64,000 nt of DNA from assembly GCF_026914265.1 (NCBI RefSeq), contig NC_069133.1, forward strand, positions 8,501,937 through 8,565,936, read 5' to 3'. Below are positions 12,200-24,289 of the stretch, in pieces (the stretch's first letter is position 1; every line of letters starts with the position of its first letter). Below the pieces are notes generated by a model. That model made no database searches. It saw only the letters and a list, made by a program, of their open reading frames with translations, and had not been told where the DNA came from. The translations under genes were made by a program, and so were the position numbers. The DNA comes from Mya arenaria (taxonomy: Eukaryota > Mollusca > Bivalvia > Myida > Myidae).

Positions 12200-13325
12200 T
12201 GTATAACTTACTGGTAACTATTTGTTTTGTTTTGTGGCAGGAACAGTTTATGTATTATAGTTGATAAGTATGCTTATATTGGGATTGTAATCAAGGAATA
12301 TATTGATCATACTAGATTTGCCAAACCTATTGGCCAGAGTCCTGGCCGTGCTTTTGGACTTCTAATTGCTTAATGTATTTTTTCAGTCCCCTGCCTGTTC
12401 GACGCATTCACTCAGTAATATTACCCTTTTGGTTGGCCGATTTTAAGATAACGTGTGTGTATCTGGGGCGTGAAATCGTTTCCATGCATCAACACCGTTC
12501 AGAAAAGTGTCATGCGATTCTTTCTTAGCGTCGGGATATACACACCTAATGGTGCTTTGTCAAGTGAAATGGCATGGGTATAGCCAATTATCTGTCAGTG
12601 AAAAATATGTGGATGGATTCTGGTTTAGGTTGTATTACACACCTGTATCATTGCGTTAAAAAACACGGCAACAAAGCAAGTACATATAAATCGTGGTTTT
12701 ATTATGTAAAGGAGAATGATTTGAGCTTCGATTTAGATATATACATGTATAACAATCCAAATAATAATGTACCTAGACCCAATGCTGTTAGCCAGATATG
12801 TGGTTAAAAGATTTTCACGAATGTTAGTGATTGGCACGACTCAATAGGTCCAAAGGTATAAGTAGAAGGGGCAGAAATATGTACACAAACTATTGTAAAT
12901 ATAAAACTAGCTATTCTTTTGAAAGCTATGATAAACTGATAATGCCTCCCAAACATGGGTAACCGTAAACTGTATTTATACTATAAACTCATATGTCTCT
13001 AAGACAGTGTTCCAAAACCTGAAACACTATTTTTAATAACATAATGTTTTTTTTAGTAAAGCATTTTAAGTTTTTAATATTTTGCTACTTTGCGTAACGC
13101 TTGAAATCAGTGCTAATCAGATCATCTCCGGTCTGACTGCGGTCATAATCGATCTTTTACTTCCATTTCTTAAGTATGCAAAATAGAGCGTGTTTTTTCA
13201 GTATTTTGATTTCCTTGTTTTAATTTATGTTCATACCAAGTTAGCATTTGACATGGGGAATGAGTATGAATACAAATGCGCGTATGGAATCATACGAGGC
13301 ATATTAGGCAGTTCAACAAAGATTT
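12200..13325. other. intergenic stretch upstream of Ig receptor copy A
   Basis: No gene recognised. A 77-codon open frame (12574-12807) has ordinary-looking composition but no motif I know. The last ~100 bases resemble the region just before copy C's start codon ('gaatacaaatgcgcgtatggaatcat' versus 'gaatataactgcgcatgcagaatcat' types), so the duplication carried upstream sequence, perhaps the promoter. Confidence 0.45.
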
Positions 13326-13330
13326 TTAGG

Positions 13331-13406
13331 ATGAAGATGAAAATTAGAGAATATAATTTTGTATGGCTTCTATGGATTTTCTCGACAGACGAACCTGGCG
13401 TAAAAG
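13331..13406 (+). CDS. Ig receptor A exon 1 (signal peptide)
   Basis: ATG at 13331 opens a short hydrophobic leader ending at AAAG followed by GTTATT. The same exon with the same donor occurs in copies B (23631) and C (31330), which supports the start and the splice site. It ends in phase 1 and joins GA at 13671 to restore a glycine codon. Confidence 0.7.
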
Positions 13407-16400
13407 GTTATTATTGTTGTTGTTTTAATGATTTTACATTGCTGTTTATTCAGATGACCTTTGATTTCAAAGTGGCATGTATATTTTAAGTTTAATTGCA
13501 TAATGCATGATTAGACAATCACATTTTACTTTTGTTCACAGCTTACGCACCGAGGAACTTGGATTTAGTATCTAAACAAAAATATAATAATAATAATAAA
13601 ACAATAATAGTAATAATAATAATTCGATAATTTCAGTGTTATTCATCGTTATGCTATTCTAATTGTCCAGGAGAGGTCACAATTTTTGTGAATGGGAATG
13701 ATGTAGATGCCATCCTTCCATATGAGGTGCGGTTGCTGGAAGGCAGCCCCCTCATAGTGGAGTGTACCTCGAGTGAGGACACGAGCAACATCACCTGGGA
13801 GATCAGGCCGGCCGCCGCAGACGCACAGATCGTCCACAACCGTTCACTGGAAATACCGGTAGTACATCTACACGACTCCGGCACTTATACGTGTCAGACT
13901 ACCGCCTACCCGTCCACGACAGGTGTTGATAGCCTGGGGTTCACACTGGAAGTGCTGTATCTACACAGGCCCATCATTTCCGGTATGACGTCCGTGTTCG
14001 AGGAGGAAGAAGTCCGCCTTGAATGTCGCGTGAACGCCTTCCCCAAACCCGCACACCAATGGAGGTCAGTGGACCATAGTAACATGTATATTTAAATTTG
14101 TGATAAGAGTGCAACTCCTTTTAAAAGTAAAATATACGATTTTTGATAGATTGGGTTTCTCGATCTGAGAAAAAGCCCAGAACAAAAACATACTATCACA
14201 AAGATCGGATTTTTGTAGTTATACAGTACCCATGGTAGGCAATATCAATCAAATAGGGTGAAACATTTTTTTTTCGGGGGGGGGATATAACTATATATAT
14301 ATATATATATATATCAAATTAATGTATCAATGATGGTTTTTTTCTTTGAGTTTTAAAGTAATAAAATAAAATTAATGGATTTATAGTTGAATTTTCGTGA
14401 AGAGCTTGGATGAATACACTCCTTTCTTGAAAACCGTATTTAAAAATATTTTAAAGACCTAAAATGTTTTATCCCATTATTACCGTGTTAATTTAAAAAG
14501 CAGTTACGCTTACCCCTTGATCATGTAAAATGCATATTTAGAGTAAAAATGCCTTCCACGCACTTCCTTTATTAGTTTGTTTTGTACTTTTATGATTAAC
14601 AAGATCAAAAGCCTTCTTGTTTAAGAACACATATACCACGATCAAATACTTGATACGCGGTATTTGATTTAAACATATTTTATTGCCTTTTTCTTTCAAC
14701 ATACTCGGTATTTACAACAATAATATAGAGTATACAAAAAGCAAATGGGTTGGACACAAGTTCTAACAACATTAGTAAAGTCTTCCCCATGAGCACATAA
14801 ACTTGATAAGTATTTGGCGATCAATATAAATAAGATAAGAAATAGGTAAGGAAATGGATAAGTGAAAGAAATGTTAGTAAAAGACAGGAAGAAAAAAGAA
14901 AAGAAGAAGCATTCTGACTCACTGCTACACAGGTGATATGTGGTAAACTGTTCAATAAAACAACCTGGTTCAGTTATATTTAAAGACTGGGCTAATCCGT
15001 AAACCGTTTAGAGTGTTTTATAAATAAGTGTACATAATGGAATAATATGATATTTTCATCGTCGGAGAGTAAGGGTTTTCCAAATAATAACGACGTAATG
15101 CTAAGTGGGTTAAACGCACGTGTTCCACGAAACATGGATATACGTTCCTGAGTATAAAGTTTACACCTAAAGAAATAATGCTCTGCATCTTCAACTGGGT
15201 AACCACACTGGCATCTAGTGCTATTAAGCAAATGGTTATTATAGAGGTCAAAGTTAAGATTACTACAATGGTTCCTTATACGAGCATGCATTACAGAGTA
15301 TAAACGTTCACCTAACAGAAAGTACTTGGGAGCCACAGGACCTTTGAATTTTTCCCTTAAATTTGCTTTAAATGCCGAAATTGAAGGAGATGCTGTAGTG
15401 TTATGTTCTAAATTATTATATAAATCTATTGCTGATGGAATAAAAGACTTTGAGAATAACTCTGTTCTGCGAGGAAGAGCAATGAAATTGCTATTATTTC
15501 GGAGATTATAATTTGTTGTTGTAGAGATTACAGGCGGTATTATTTCTTGCAAATAAACTGGTAGTGTGCCACTTTTAGCTTGATGCACGAGAGTTAACTT
15601 TTGAATTTTTCGTCTGTCTGCAAGCGAAACCCAACCTATTTCTTTCATTAGATTATCAATCGATACAGATCGTGTTAAGCCTGTGACTATTAGCACGGCT
15701 TAATATTGAAGTTTTTCTAAGTTCTCCTTTTCATACACTGTGCATCCAGCCCATACCACAGCGGCATATTCTAGAAGAGGTCGCATATATGAAATATATA
15801 TACTGTTGAGAGTTTTTCTGCTAACTCTGAATTTGATCATCCTCATTGAGTTCAATACCTTTGATGCTGATTTTGTAATTTGAATGATGTGTTCATGCCA
15901 TTTGCAATCATCGCTGAGTGTAAGACCTAAGTGCTTGTGGTGCTTAACAAAATTTATTTCGATGTTGTTGAATTGTATATTTGGTAATCTTGGAAAACGG
16001 TTGGAAAATATCATTCCTTCAGTTTTACTTGCATTAAAATTTACAAGCCATTGTTTAGACCAATTTGTTATAACTTCCATATCATTGTTAAGGACACGTT
16101 CAATTTCATTTAAATCAGTAGACGTAACTGATAGTGAACTGTCGTCCGCAAATAGACGTGTTATGCTTCCAATATTTTCAGCAATATCATTTAAATATAT
16201 CAAAAATAATAAGGGACCCAGTACTGACCCTTGAGGTACACCTGCATTTGTTCGCAATAATGACGAAGCGGTATTTCCAACTCTAACTTGTTGTTTTCTA
16301 TGACTTAGATAATTTTCTAACCACATTAAAAGTGTTTCTGTTATACCACACTGTCGCAATTTGAATACTAGACCAGCGTGCCAAACTCTATCAAATGCTT

Positions 16401-19085
16401 CAGAAATTTCACAGAATATTATATATGTTGTTTCCTTATTGTCAGCTGCATAACAAATTTGATGACATATGTCTATAAGTTGATACACGGTAGAATGCCA
16501 TGGAAGAAATCCCGATTGATTTTTAAATATAAGTTCGTTTCTTACTAAATGGTTATAAATATACTTAAATACTATCCTTTCCAAAACCTTTCCCAAACAG
16601 CTTATTAATGATATTGGTCTGTAGTTAGATGCCTTTGATTTGTCTCCTTTTTTATAAAGTGGAATAATTTTTGCTAATTTCCATTTGCTTGGGAACTGAC
16701 TATTTGACAGTGATCTATTAAAAAGGTGACATAATGGTTTGCAGATTGCAGACTCGAAGTATTTCTTAGTAGAAAGTGGCTTATTTCATCTGGTCCAGTG
16801 GCTTTTTTTACGTCTAAATTACTAAGTATATCAGTTATTTCTAATTCTGTTATTTCAAAATTACTTATAGTTTCAGCAGACCTTAAGTCGAACGAAGGTA
16901 ACTCCACTCCATTATTGTCAATTGTAGAATTGTACAAATGGATGCAAAATATTCATTAAGTGCGTCTGCCTTATCTTTATCAGTAAATATATAATTGTTG
17001 TCATCTAATGATAAAGGTGGAATTTTTTCACAGTCCTTATTTTCTTTTTCAAGCGTTTTTATTGTTTTCAAGTATTTTCTCGAATTATTTTGAGACATAT
17101 CATTTAAAGAATTTTCTAAATTTCCTTTAAAAGATTTTTTTCCATGTTTAATCAAGTTATTAACCTTGTTTCTAAGTGTTTTGTATTTATTCCAGTCGCT
17201 AGGTAACTTTGTTCTTATAGCTTTACGTTTTTGTCGGTCTCTATGTCGAGAAAAGTTCCGTATTACAGAGTCGTACCACGGTTTATCATTTGGCCTAATA
17301 GTTACTTCTTTCCGTGGAATACGCGGTATTGAATGGCATGCATGGATGGGTGATTATCGATAAATCATCAACCTAAAAGAACGATTGAAGCGCTTAGCTT
17401 CTCTTACTCGTAGGTCAACCATAACCATAACTTTCCTTCTTATATACAATAAAACAACAGAACAAATAACTTGTCAGAATTTTATTTTATTTTATTACAT
17501 TTAAAATTTGGATTTAATGGCGATGCTCCATGTTATTTAAACAAGCACGAACTCACAAGCATGATCAGCGAACGAAGCAATCTGGTCACCTGCCAGTATA
17601 TTACTGGCGACCGCCTCAAAGGGCAAAGCAGCAGTTTTAATAGCCCCTAATGGGCTTTACAAGTTTGATAAAGAAATATAAACTAATTTAAAGCTAAGAA
17701 GTAAAAGGCGCGGCAATTGGGTGGGAGGGAGTGAATTTTTCTTAAATAGCAATCCTAGCCCTTTAAAAACTGATCTTTCGGTTCGACTGCCTAAACGAAA
17801 GTGAAACGGCGTGGTTGCGCCCTGGATTTAGCGCATGCGCTAAATTTCTTTTTAAGTTTAAACCAATGAAATGCTTTAACGAAATGGCGGGCGCGGGAAG
17901 CTTTTGATTACGTAATATTGTAGGGCGCCCTTAAGCGGATCTATATGGAATGATTAGATATGTAAAGCTAACGTAAACATCATGATAATGAAACGGGTTG
18001 ATTATTCTCGATAACAACAGCTATTTTATAGTTAATAGCTGGTATTAAAGAATACTGACACACGAGAGAGTGATTCACGGTAAGAAGACACCAAAACACT
18101 TTTATTCAAAATTCGAAATGCAGACTTTTGACAATCTTTTTTAGGAGTGAATATGATATTCATCTCCAATCGGGACAAAGCCTACAGACGGTACCGGACG
18201 CCAGCGACATCTACCGTCAATACGACGGGTACGCCATTGCCTACAAATGTGTCGTGGACGCCACACTAGTACCCAGTTTTGGTCAGACACAGAGTGTCGA
18301 ACGTGAAACCTTGTGGACAATAAAAGTTTACAAACGTGTACGGACTGAAGGATTCAGTAACATTTTATCCCGTTGAAGATGGCGGAAACGTTAATATAAC
18401 GTGCATTGCAACCGGAAGTCCTGATCCTTACTTCCAGTGGGAGCTCGTGGCCACGGACGGTTTGGTGGCACAGGGGCAGAACCTCATCATCGAGCACATC
18501 ACAAAGGAGATGCAGGGAGAATACAGGTGCCGCGCGTTCAACTCTATTCCGTTAAACAACAGAAGTCTCCTTCCAACAAACGCGTATTCCTTTGTGGATA
18601 TCGAAATTTACACGCCACTAAATGGCGACACGGGTATAAATCTAGATACGGCATGTAATGAAACAAATAACGGACCTGTAACAACTGCACCAACGAACTC
18701 CTCTGAAAAATACCAACGATGTGATTGCCGTGATTACGACCCACTTCCTGTTATTATCCTAGCGTCGGTCGGCTGGGTGCTGTGCGGGGTTTCCATCATA
18801 ATACTTATTGTATGCATACGAAGGTGGAAGATGTTTATGAGACAGAACAAGCAACATTTTGAACAGGCGCCTAGTGGCACTTACGACAACACATATCTAA
18901 GACCAATGCCGGGAAGATCCTGCCAAACCATTCCGCCGCCAAACGACTGTCAGTGCCAGCAGGTTTCGAGCTTGAACTTATCCACAGGGACTTACATGGA
19001 GGCCACCGACCTGGATTTGGGCTCCAGATCCGGAGAAACAGATGACTACATGTGCGCCCGAGTGTCGGAGGACAGATATACATAA
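13331..19085 (+). CDS. immunoglobulin-superfamily transmembrane receptor, copy A (three exons; one frame break)
   Basis: Three coding exons join in phase: 13331-13406 (hydrophobic leader NFVWLLWIF), 13671-14064 and 18145-19085. The product has three Ig-like domains. Domain 1 has C in VECTSS, W in ITWEI and the DSGTYTC signature. Domain 2 starts near EEEVRLECRVNAFPKP and ends with YKCVVDA. Domain 3 has NVNITC, FQWEL and GEYRCRA. A Thr/Ser stalk, a membrane helix (VIILASVGWVLCGVSIIILI) and a cytoplasmic tail of about 90 residues with tyrosine motifs (TYDNTYLRP, GTYMEA, DDYMCARV) follow. The Ig layout resembles nephrin/kirre-type adhesion receptors, but no orthologue is claimed. At about 18335 the frame must shift by one base between TIKVYK and VYGLKDSV, so this is a lightly damaged gene or carries an assembly error. 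Intron 2 (4 kb) holds a LINE. Confidence 0.75.
13671..14064 (+). CDS. Ig receptor A exon 2 (Ig domain 1 and start of domain 2)
   Basis: Acceptor TTGTCCAG precedes it and donor GTCAGT follows. The frame is open throughout with no interruption, ending in phase 2 within the arginine codon that exon 3 completes. It carries two potential N-glycosylation sites (NIT, NRS). Confidence 0.75.
14990..17340 (-). mobile_element. CR1/Jockey-group non-LTR retrotransposon, 5'-truncated, in intron 2 of Ig receptor A
   Basis: Minus-strand pieces assemble into a reverse transcriptase. PWYDSVIRNFSRHRDRQKRK is the linker start near 17300. KKATGPDEI and NYRPISLI are early RT blocks. GVPQGSVLGPLLFLIYLND precedes the catalytic block LFADDSSLSV near 16150. 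A C-terminal part has RCQCGYPVEDAEHYFFRC, a cysteine/histidine motif. Lesions: frameshifts near 16930 and 16770 and an in-frame TAA near 15699. No endonuclease domain is present, so the 5' end is missing. Opposite orientation to the host gene. Confidence 0.85.
17345..18140. other. intron 2 of Ig receptor A, right part
   Basis: No exon, RNA gene or transposon end seen. Intron sequence between the truncated LINE 5' end and the exon 3 acceptor (TTTTTTAG at 18137-18144). Confidence 0.5.
18145..19085 (+). CDS. Ig receptor A exon 3 (rest of Ig2, Ig3, TM, tail)
   Basis: The single 3' exon starts in phase 2 after TTTTTTAG. Bases 18145-18334 read in one frame (SEYDIHLQ to TIKVYK). From 18336 the sequence reads in the next frame to TAA at 19083-19085. 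Downstream of the break there is no further lesion across about 250 codons, with the TM helix and tyrosine motifs intact. Confidence 0.7.
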
Positions 19086-19760
19086 CCTTTACCTACACTC
19101 AGTGATGTGAAATGTTGGGATTTCGCATGATTTTTACGAATGGGCGAAAAGTGTTGTTTTACTGCGAAAGACCTAAATATAGTACATCCGCTTTGCTTTA
19201 TCCTAGTCTTGCAATAGCGGCAAAGCGCGACATAATCAACATGATATTGGCCTGGTATGCTCTAGTTTTAAACAATTCAGCTACTTTATTTACTGGAATG
19301 TACAAAAAGGCATTATGGGCACTTTTTCGAGCTGTCAATATATCAAGGACAACTGAAAAACGGTTACCCTTTATAAAATGTGAACCGTTGTTTGCTTGCG
19401 ATCATGTTGAGAACTTTAACCAAACCAAAATAATAGCTAGTTTTACCTAATGGTCTGCTGTTCTTTCTTACAGTAATAATTGATACATGACGGACTGAAA
19501 TGGCTTAAAATGGCCTACCCGTGATTGCTGGATTGTTTGCTTACCTTAATATATTAGAATGAATTTCGCTATCATCCGTGCAATAATATAAAGTTTGCAT
19601 ACAAGGGTTTGAATATATTAAACAATACCGAAAATAATATTATAAACCTACGTTTTGGGCCTTGATTAATTGCACAATTGGCCGTCCCGTTTGCCATAAC
19701 TGTTTTTTGCAGACATTTTTTTTGGAAAATTATTAATTAGCAATCAACACCTTTAACAGT
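19086..19760 (+). other. probable 3' untranslated region of Ig receptor A
   Basis: No gene. Part of it (about 19150-19330) is matched by sequence just after the truncated coding part of copy C (about 32970-33130), so it belongs to the duplicated unit and is likely 3' UTR or immediate flank. No clear polyadenylation signal was singled out. Confidence 0.5.
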
Positions 19761-19762
19761 TT

Positions 19763-20209
19763 GTGTTTACCACGTGATAAAATACGTCACAAATGCTACA
19801 TCGGAAGACAACATTTTGCTTTCAATGAAGATTAACTTCTCCTTTGCTTCACCATTTCTTCAATTAACGAAAGAGCAGTCTATGCCGCCTTAAGGGCATC
19901 GCTTTCGTTTTATTACCGGGTTTTAATTAGGTGATATTAAAGTTCCACACTTCGACAATTCTCTTTCCAAAATGATGTTTCGACAGTGCTCCATCAGGCG
20001 GTTTGTGAAAAGGTTCGTCAAAGTGCATTAAGAAACTAAACTCACAATCAAACTCTTGTACAAGACATAAGGCGGGGCTCTTTAAGCAGCATAGACTGCG
20101 CTATGTTTCATTTAAAATGGAGAAAAATAGTAAAGTTATCCTTGATTCAAGTCTCCATTCGATACAAAATATTGCTGTCCGACCACACAATTATCACGTG
20201 GTATACACA
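19763..20209. mobile_element. MITE family 'CACGTGATAAA', copy 2 (complete)
   Basis: Starts GTGTTTACCACGTGATAAAA and ends TTATCACGTGGTATACAC, an inverted repeat of about 20 bases that extends more loosely to about 50 (AACATTTTGCT / AAATATTGCTG). No coding capacity; about 447 bp. Copies 1 (11777) and 3 (37191) share the interior. I could not identify a target duplication, so the superfamily is open. Confidence 0.75.
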
Positions 20210-20344
20210 CAATGTTTTAAATGATAACACACTTATAACGGTTACCATGCATCAAAATGTTACACAATCGATATCGCTAGTTGAACAATGAAATGCGTCT
20301 AACAACCCCGAATCCCAAGTAATTCATTTAGAGTACAATTTACA

Positions 20345-20646
20345 ATTGAACAGTCACCAAAAAACTTGTCGACCGTGGTTGTTTAATTGGTGATGAACTA
20401 AATGAGTTAGGTGCTGAACTTGTCATACCTGCATTTACCAGAGGTAAATCGCAATTGAGCGCAAGGGATGTTGAAAGAGGGAGAAAGATATCTAAGGCAA
20501 GAATCCATGTGGAAACGGCAATGGAAAGACTGAAGAACTTCAGAATCTTGCCAGATCGAATGCATTCGAATATGGTTCCACATGCTGACAGTACAATGAC
20601 AAAATCAGCAACAATCATGAACTTGCATCCAAATCTGGTCAATTAA
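20345..20646 (+). pseudogene. C-terminal fragment of a DDE transposase (PIF/Harbinger-ISL2EU-like)
   Basis: An open stretch ending at 20646 contains LVIPAFTRGKSQLSARDVE, then RGRKISKARIHVETAMERLK and NFRILP, then a tail that ends with NLHPNLVN. The pattern 'IPxFxxGKxQLS ... ARIHVExAxxRLKxFxIL' matches the last third of DDE transposases of the Harbinger/IS4EU/ISL2EU type, where the E of RIHVE is the third catalytic acidic residue. The two aspartate-containing blocks are missing upstream, so it is inactive. It lies downstream of the SWIM gene fragment on the opposite strand. Confidence 0.65.
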
Positions 20647-20920
20647 CTGCTTTTACGCATTCCATGTACACACATTTGTGATTTTAGAATAGTACTTGTA
20701 TTATACAAAATTTAAAGTGCAATTACTGTTTCTTGTGTATTATTTTGCTTCTTAGTTTTTCAATAACTTAGGTAGAGAATGAAACATTCTTGGTACATGT
20801 ACCAATAAAATAACTAAAACAGTTTATTTTCACTGCATTTCTCACTTATACTCCAACTTATTTGATTCCTTCTGACAAGGCATCTTTAAATTGAAAATAA
20901 AACTTCTATCATAAATTTAC

Positions 20921-22129
20921 CTGCTCTTTGAAATGCTGATTCCACATCCGACCGACATCTGTGGAGGATTTTTCTGTGTATCTCCATCGGACAGCTAGCT
21001 CGACTTTGAAGAGAATGGCAGCTACATGGCTACATGTTTCTCCCAACCTGAAAATGATTTTAGAAACATGTTTAAAAAAATGAACCAGATATATATATTC
21101 TCTGCTGAAAACAACCACAAATAGGCTCCATTGTGGCATTTAATATTTCCGACACAGAACAGTTTGGTTGAATGGTTAGCACAGTGTTTAGCACACTCAC
21201 TTCTCATCAAGGTATCCTGGGTTTGAATACCTGGCATTTCTGTTCCCCTACAACGCAATCCCACACTCTCACGAAACAATATGCCAACAAGACTGACTGT
21301 ATTAAACTAATTATTATTATCAGTTGTTATTTCATTTAATGAAATTTGAGTGAACCCAATAATCTTTATTATTTGTTTGCCTTGGTATATTTGCGAAAAT
21401 AGTTAACATACCCTGCCATACATGTGCAATGTGCACAGTAGACTTCAGCGCTAACTTTTTCAAGACACACCCAGGCTGAATGGGGCTTGTCCCTGGTCCG
21501 CATAGACGGGGTGACAGCTGCTCGCAGAAAGCAGTATGGACTGTCTTCAACGTTGTAGTAGTGTACAACCTGCACATGTTTGCTTTCCACATATCTAGAA
21601 AATACATAAGTAGGTTTGTAACCCCAACCACTGACAAATCCATGTAGTTTTATGATATATGTAAGTACTGACTCTTATTATGTACATGTATCTTGTTATA
21701 AGCTGAGACATCTTTACAGCACAGATAAAAAATAAAAATCACATATTATTAAAATAATTTAAATAAAGAATATTGAAAGGAACATACAGTACATGTACAA
21801 GTTCAATGCACTGCATGTACACGAATTTCATTAAACAACTTGTAAACGATTATATGGTTTATATTCATGTTCCTGTACCTGTAATCCTCAAGGCTCTTGT
21901 AATTTCTCATGGATGTGGGGTTGAAGAGGGCTGGACTCAAAATCAGGTAGGTATAAAGCTTTCCGAAATCTAGACTGGGCCAATTTGTCAAATCACGACT
22001 CCATTTCTCATCAGGAACTTTGTATGGGTCTGAGAGAGTTTTCAGACCTTTATCAAACATCAGTTTGGAGAAATACCTTTTTCTCGCATCACTAGCAAGT
22101 CCTATCACATAAATTGACACATCTGTCAA
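20921..22129 (-). CDS. SWIM zinc-finger protein, partial three-exon gene
   Basis: Three minus-strand exons join in phase: 22129-21879, 21594-21412 and 21047-20921. Exon 1 has LSDPYKVPDEKWSRD, WPSLDFGKLYTYLI and MRNYKSLEDYR. Exon 2 starts YVESKHVQVVHYYNV and ends VYCAHCTCMAG. Exon 3 continues LGETCSHVAAILFKVELAV. CTCMAGLGETCSH is the CxC-xn-CxH zinc site of a SWIM domain. Such proteins, often with a YqaJ-like nuclease domain after the finger, are numerous in bivalve and cnidarian genomes. Here exon 3 ends at a good donor (GTAAAT) but no downstream exon was recognised, so the C-terminus is unknown or lost. A SINE sits in intron 2. DNA-binding or mobile-element ancestry is inference. Confidence 0.65.
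21163..21237 (+). mobile_element. tRNA-derived SINE in intron of the SWIM gene
   Basis: Contains an A-box-like TGGTTGAATGGTTAGCAC and a B-box-like GGGTTTGAATACC about 50 bases apart. The arms between do not fold as a standard tRNA. It lies between two minus-strand exons, so it is spliced out. Confidence 0.5.
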
Positions 22130-22149
22130 GATTTCCCGTACTTTTAGCC

Positions 22150-22910
22150 ATGACCTTTAAAATTTTACGGTTCACATAATAACAACAATAGCGATTTGGC
22201 CGATAGATTGACGGCCAGCAACTGCGCATGCGCGGAAGTTGCGTCATTCTCGGGATTCCCAAATTCTCCTATTTGAGTTTGGTTCCATAAGCATTTAGTT
22301 TCAGCGATACGTAGTGAATTTGTTGGATGTAATAACTGCTTAAATAACAAAAACCGTTTTGCTACTTACTGTAATTGACAGAAGTGAAACAGGCTTTCCT
22401 ATTAAATGCAGTACTATTTTTAACGCATATCCAAATATGGAAGTTCCGATCTAAAATGTACATGTACCTCGGGTGTTTCCGTACTGAATTTTCATTGGTT
22501 AACGGAGGTCAAACCCCGCCCAAAACATGTATAATTTGCTTGCCGGCATGCACGCGCTTTATATGAACAATGTATGACGAGCTTTTCTGGTTCTCATTTT
22601 CATGATTCAGTGGTGCCCAAATGTTTTAATGCTATCACTCCGGCAAAAAGAAGTAGTCCCTTGCATACACGTACAAACCGTAAGAGGGCTTGTACAGACA
22701 AAACGTTTGTCTTCAAGCCCGTATTATCACCGAGTACAGAGTGTCAGGTGTGTAACCTGTTAAAGTCATTCACGAAAGTTATATTCCACAAAAAAATGGC
22801 TGTCTGCTGATGCTGTTTATACTTGTACAAATTGAAGCAATGATTAAATGATATGTTTCATGGAAAATATCCGAATATCTTATTTTTTCACAGAAATCTG
22901 TTAATCAATA
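22150..22910. other. intergenic stretch upstream of the SWIM gene
   Basis: A short GC-rich patch (about 22190-22260, with 'actgcgcatgcgcggaagt') could be a promoter, by position only. A 78-codon open frame on the + strand (22574-22810) has two CxxC-like cysteines (CQVC) but no family I recognise. Confidence 0.35.
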
Positions 22911-22917
22911 TTTATCA

Positions 22918-23541
22918 ATGCATGCTTAATATTCCATTTTCAGAACGAGGCTCAGATGGGTCAGATGTAAACAGTTAGTGCTAAGTTGGAAAACATCAAT
23001 ATCTCATTTGTTCACGTAAATTTATTAATCAGTATTTATTAATTGAGTTTTAACTAAATTCTTGGAATAAAGTTACAATGGTGAAAATTGTTCGTAGCCT
23101 CATGGCTTTCTTGACAAAGATAATGAATAATCAATTTTGAACTAAATACTTAAAACGAAAGTTGGTATGTTCATGATAAGTAACACATATTTTAGTAGTT
23201 CCTAACCACGTCTCAATGATCAGACGCTTGCAACACAGAAAGCGCTTTCGCGTAAAATTGAATTTTCATAAGGCTTGTCTTTTCCACAAAAAAATCATTA
23301 ATTATGCAATAGAAAAAATACATATCTGCTACTGGCATAAGTAATGATCAGTTTTTGTATGGAATTATGAACAATGACTTCGGACATGGTCACAACATAT
23401 TTATTGACAATTTTATTAAATAATATTTATTTAAAAAAAAAATCAAGCCTGACTGTTTACCTTTTTCCCTTATCAATTACTGTTTACATCTGACCTATTT
23501 GAGCCTCGTTCTGAGAATGGAATATTAAGCATGCATACATA
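22918..23541. mobile_element. inverted-repeat element, likely MITE
   Basis: 'aatgcatgcttaatattcca' through 'gatgtaaacag' at 22918-22976 is repeated in inverse at about 23483-23541 ('ctgtttacatctgacc' through 'tggaatattaagcatgcat'). Arms are about 55 bp with few mismatches; the spacer is about 500 bp without coding capacity. No clear target duplication was seen. Confidence 0.6.
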
Positions 23542-24289
23542 TTGAGAAAAGCCTACAATTAAGGTCGACCCGGCCGGTGGCCTATTACCTTGACCTTGGA
23601 CATACATAAAGGCCTATGGTGAAGGTGAAAATGGGAGTGTACCATTTTGTATGTCTTCTATGGATTTTCTTGGCACACGAATCTGCCGTTAAAGGTTATT
23701 ATATTTATTTATACTGTTTGTTCTAGTTTACCAGTGCAATGTTACTTAGAAAGACACCATTATGTTCTTACTATTTATTAATAAGATGTGCATGATCTAT
23801 ATTGTAAGGATAATACAACACTGGCTACAAGTGAGTTAAATAGACCTCCTGAGTAGGCTGGCTGGCCTTATCAAATACTGTGATCTATAAATAGCGGGAG
23901 GAATCAATGATGTTTAAATTCATTGAAACATAATATTACAGCTCCCTTCTTTACAAACAAAACAAATTATCAAAACACTGGTCATTACAAATGTGATTTG
24001 AAATCAAATATATTTACTTGATTTCATCAACAATTATTTTAAAGGTTGTCAGGCAATTAAACATAAAACAACTAAATTAGACAAGCAAATGAATTAGGGC
24101 TTGCCAGTGAAATGAAGACAACATTGATCCAATAACTTTTGATGTTACGGCCCTTCCTGACCTGGCCAGGTACAGATTGGGATTGATACATGGAGAGGAA
24201 GTAATGCCAGTTGTGGGGGTTCTCAAATATTTGATGTCACTCATATTGGAAAAGTGTTTTGCATAATGGCATTTCCTCAATTTCTGGCT

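Noticed and set aside
12574..12807. Small gene of 77 codons
   Set aside because: No motif, signal peptide or splice context, and it lies in repeat-rich intergenic DNA.
18320..18345. Tiny intron explaining the frame change in Ig copy A
   Set aside because: GT...AG pairs available span only 15-41 bases, too short for splicing, and none restores the frame properly.
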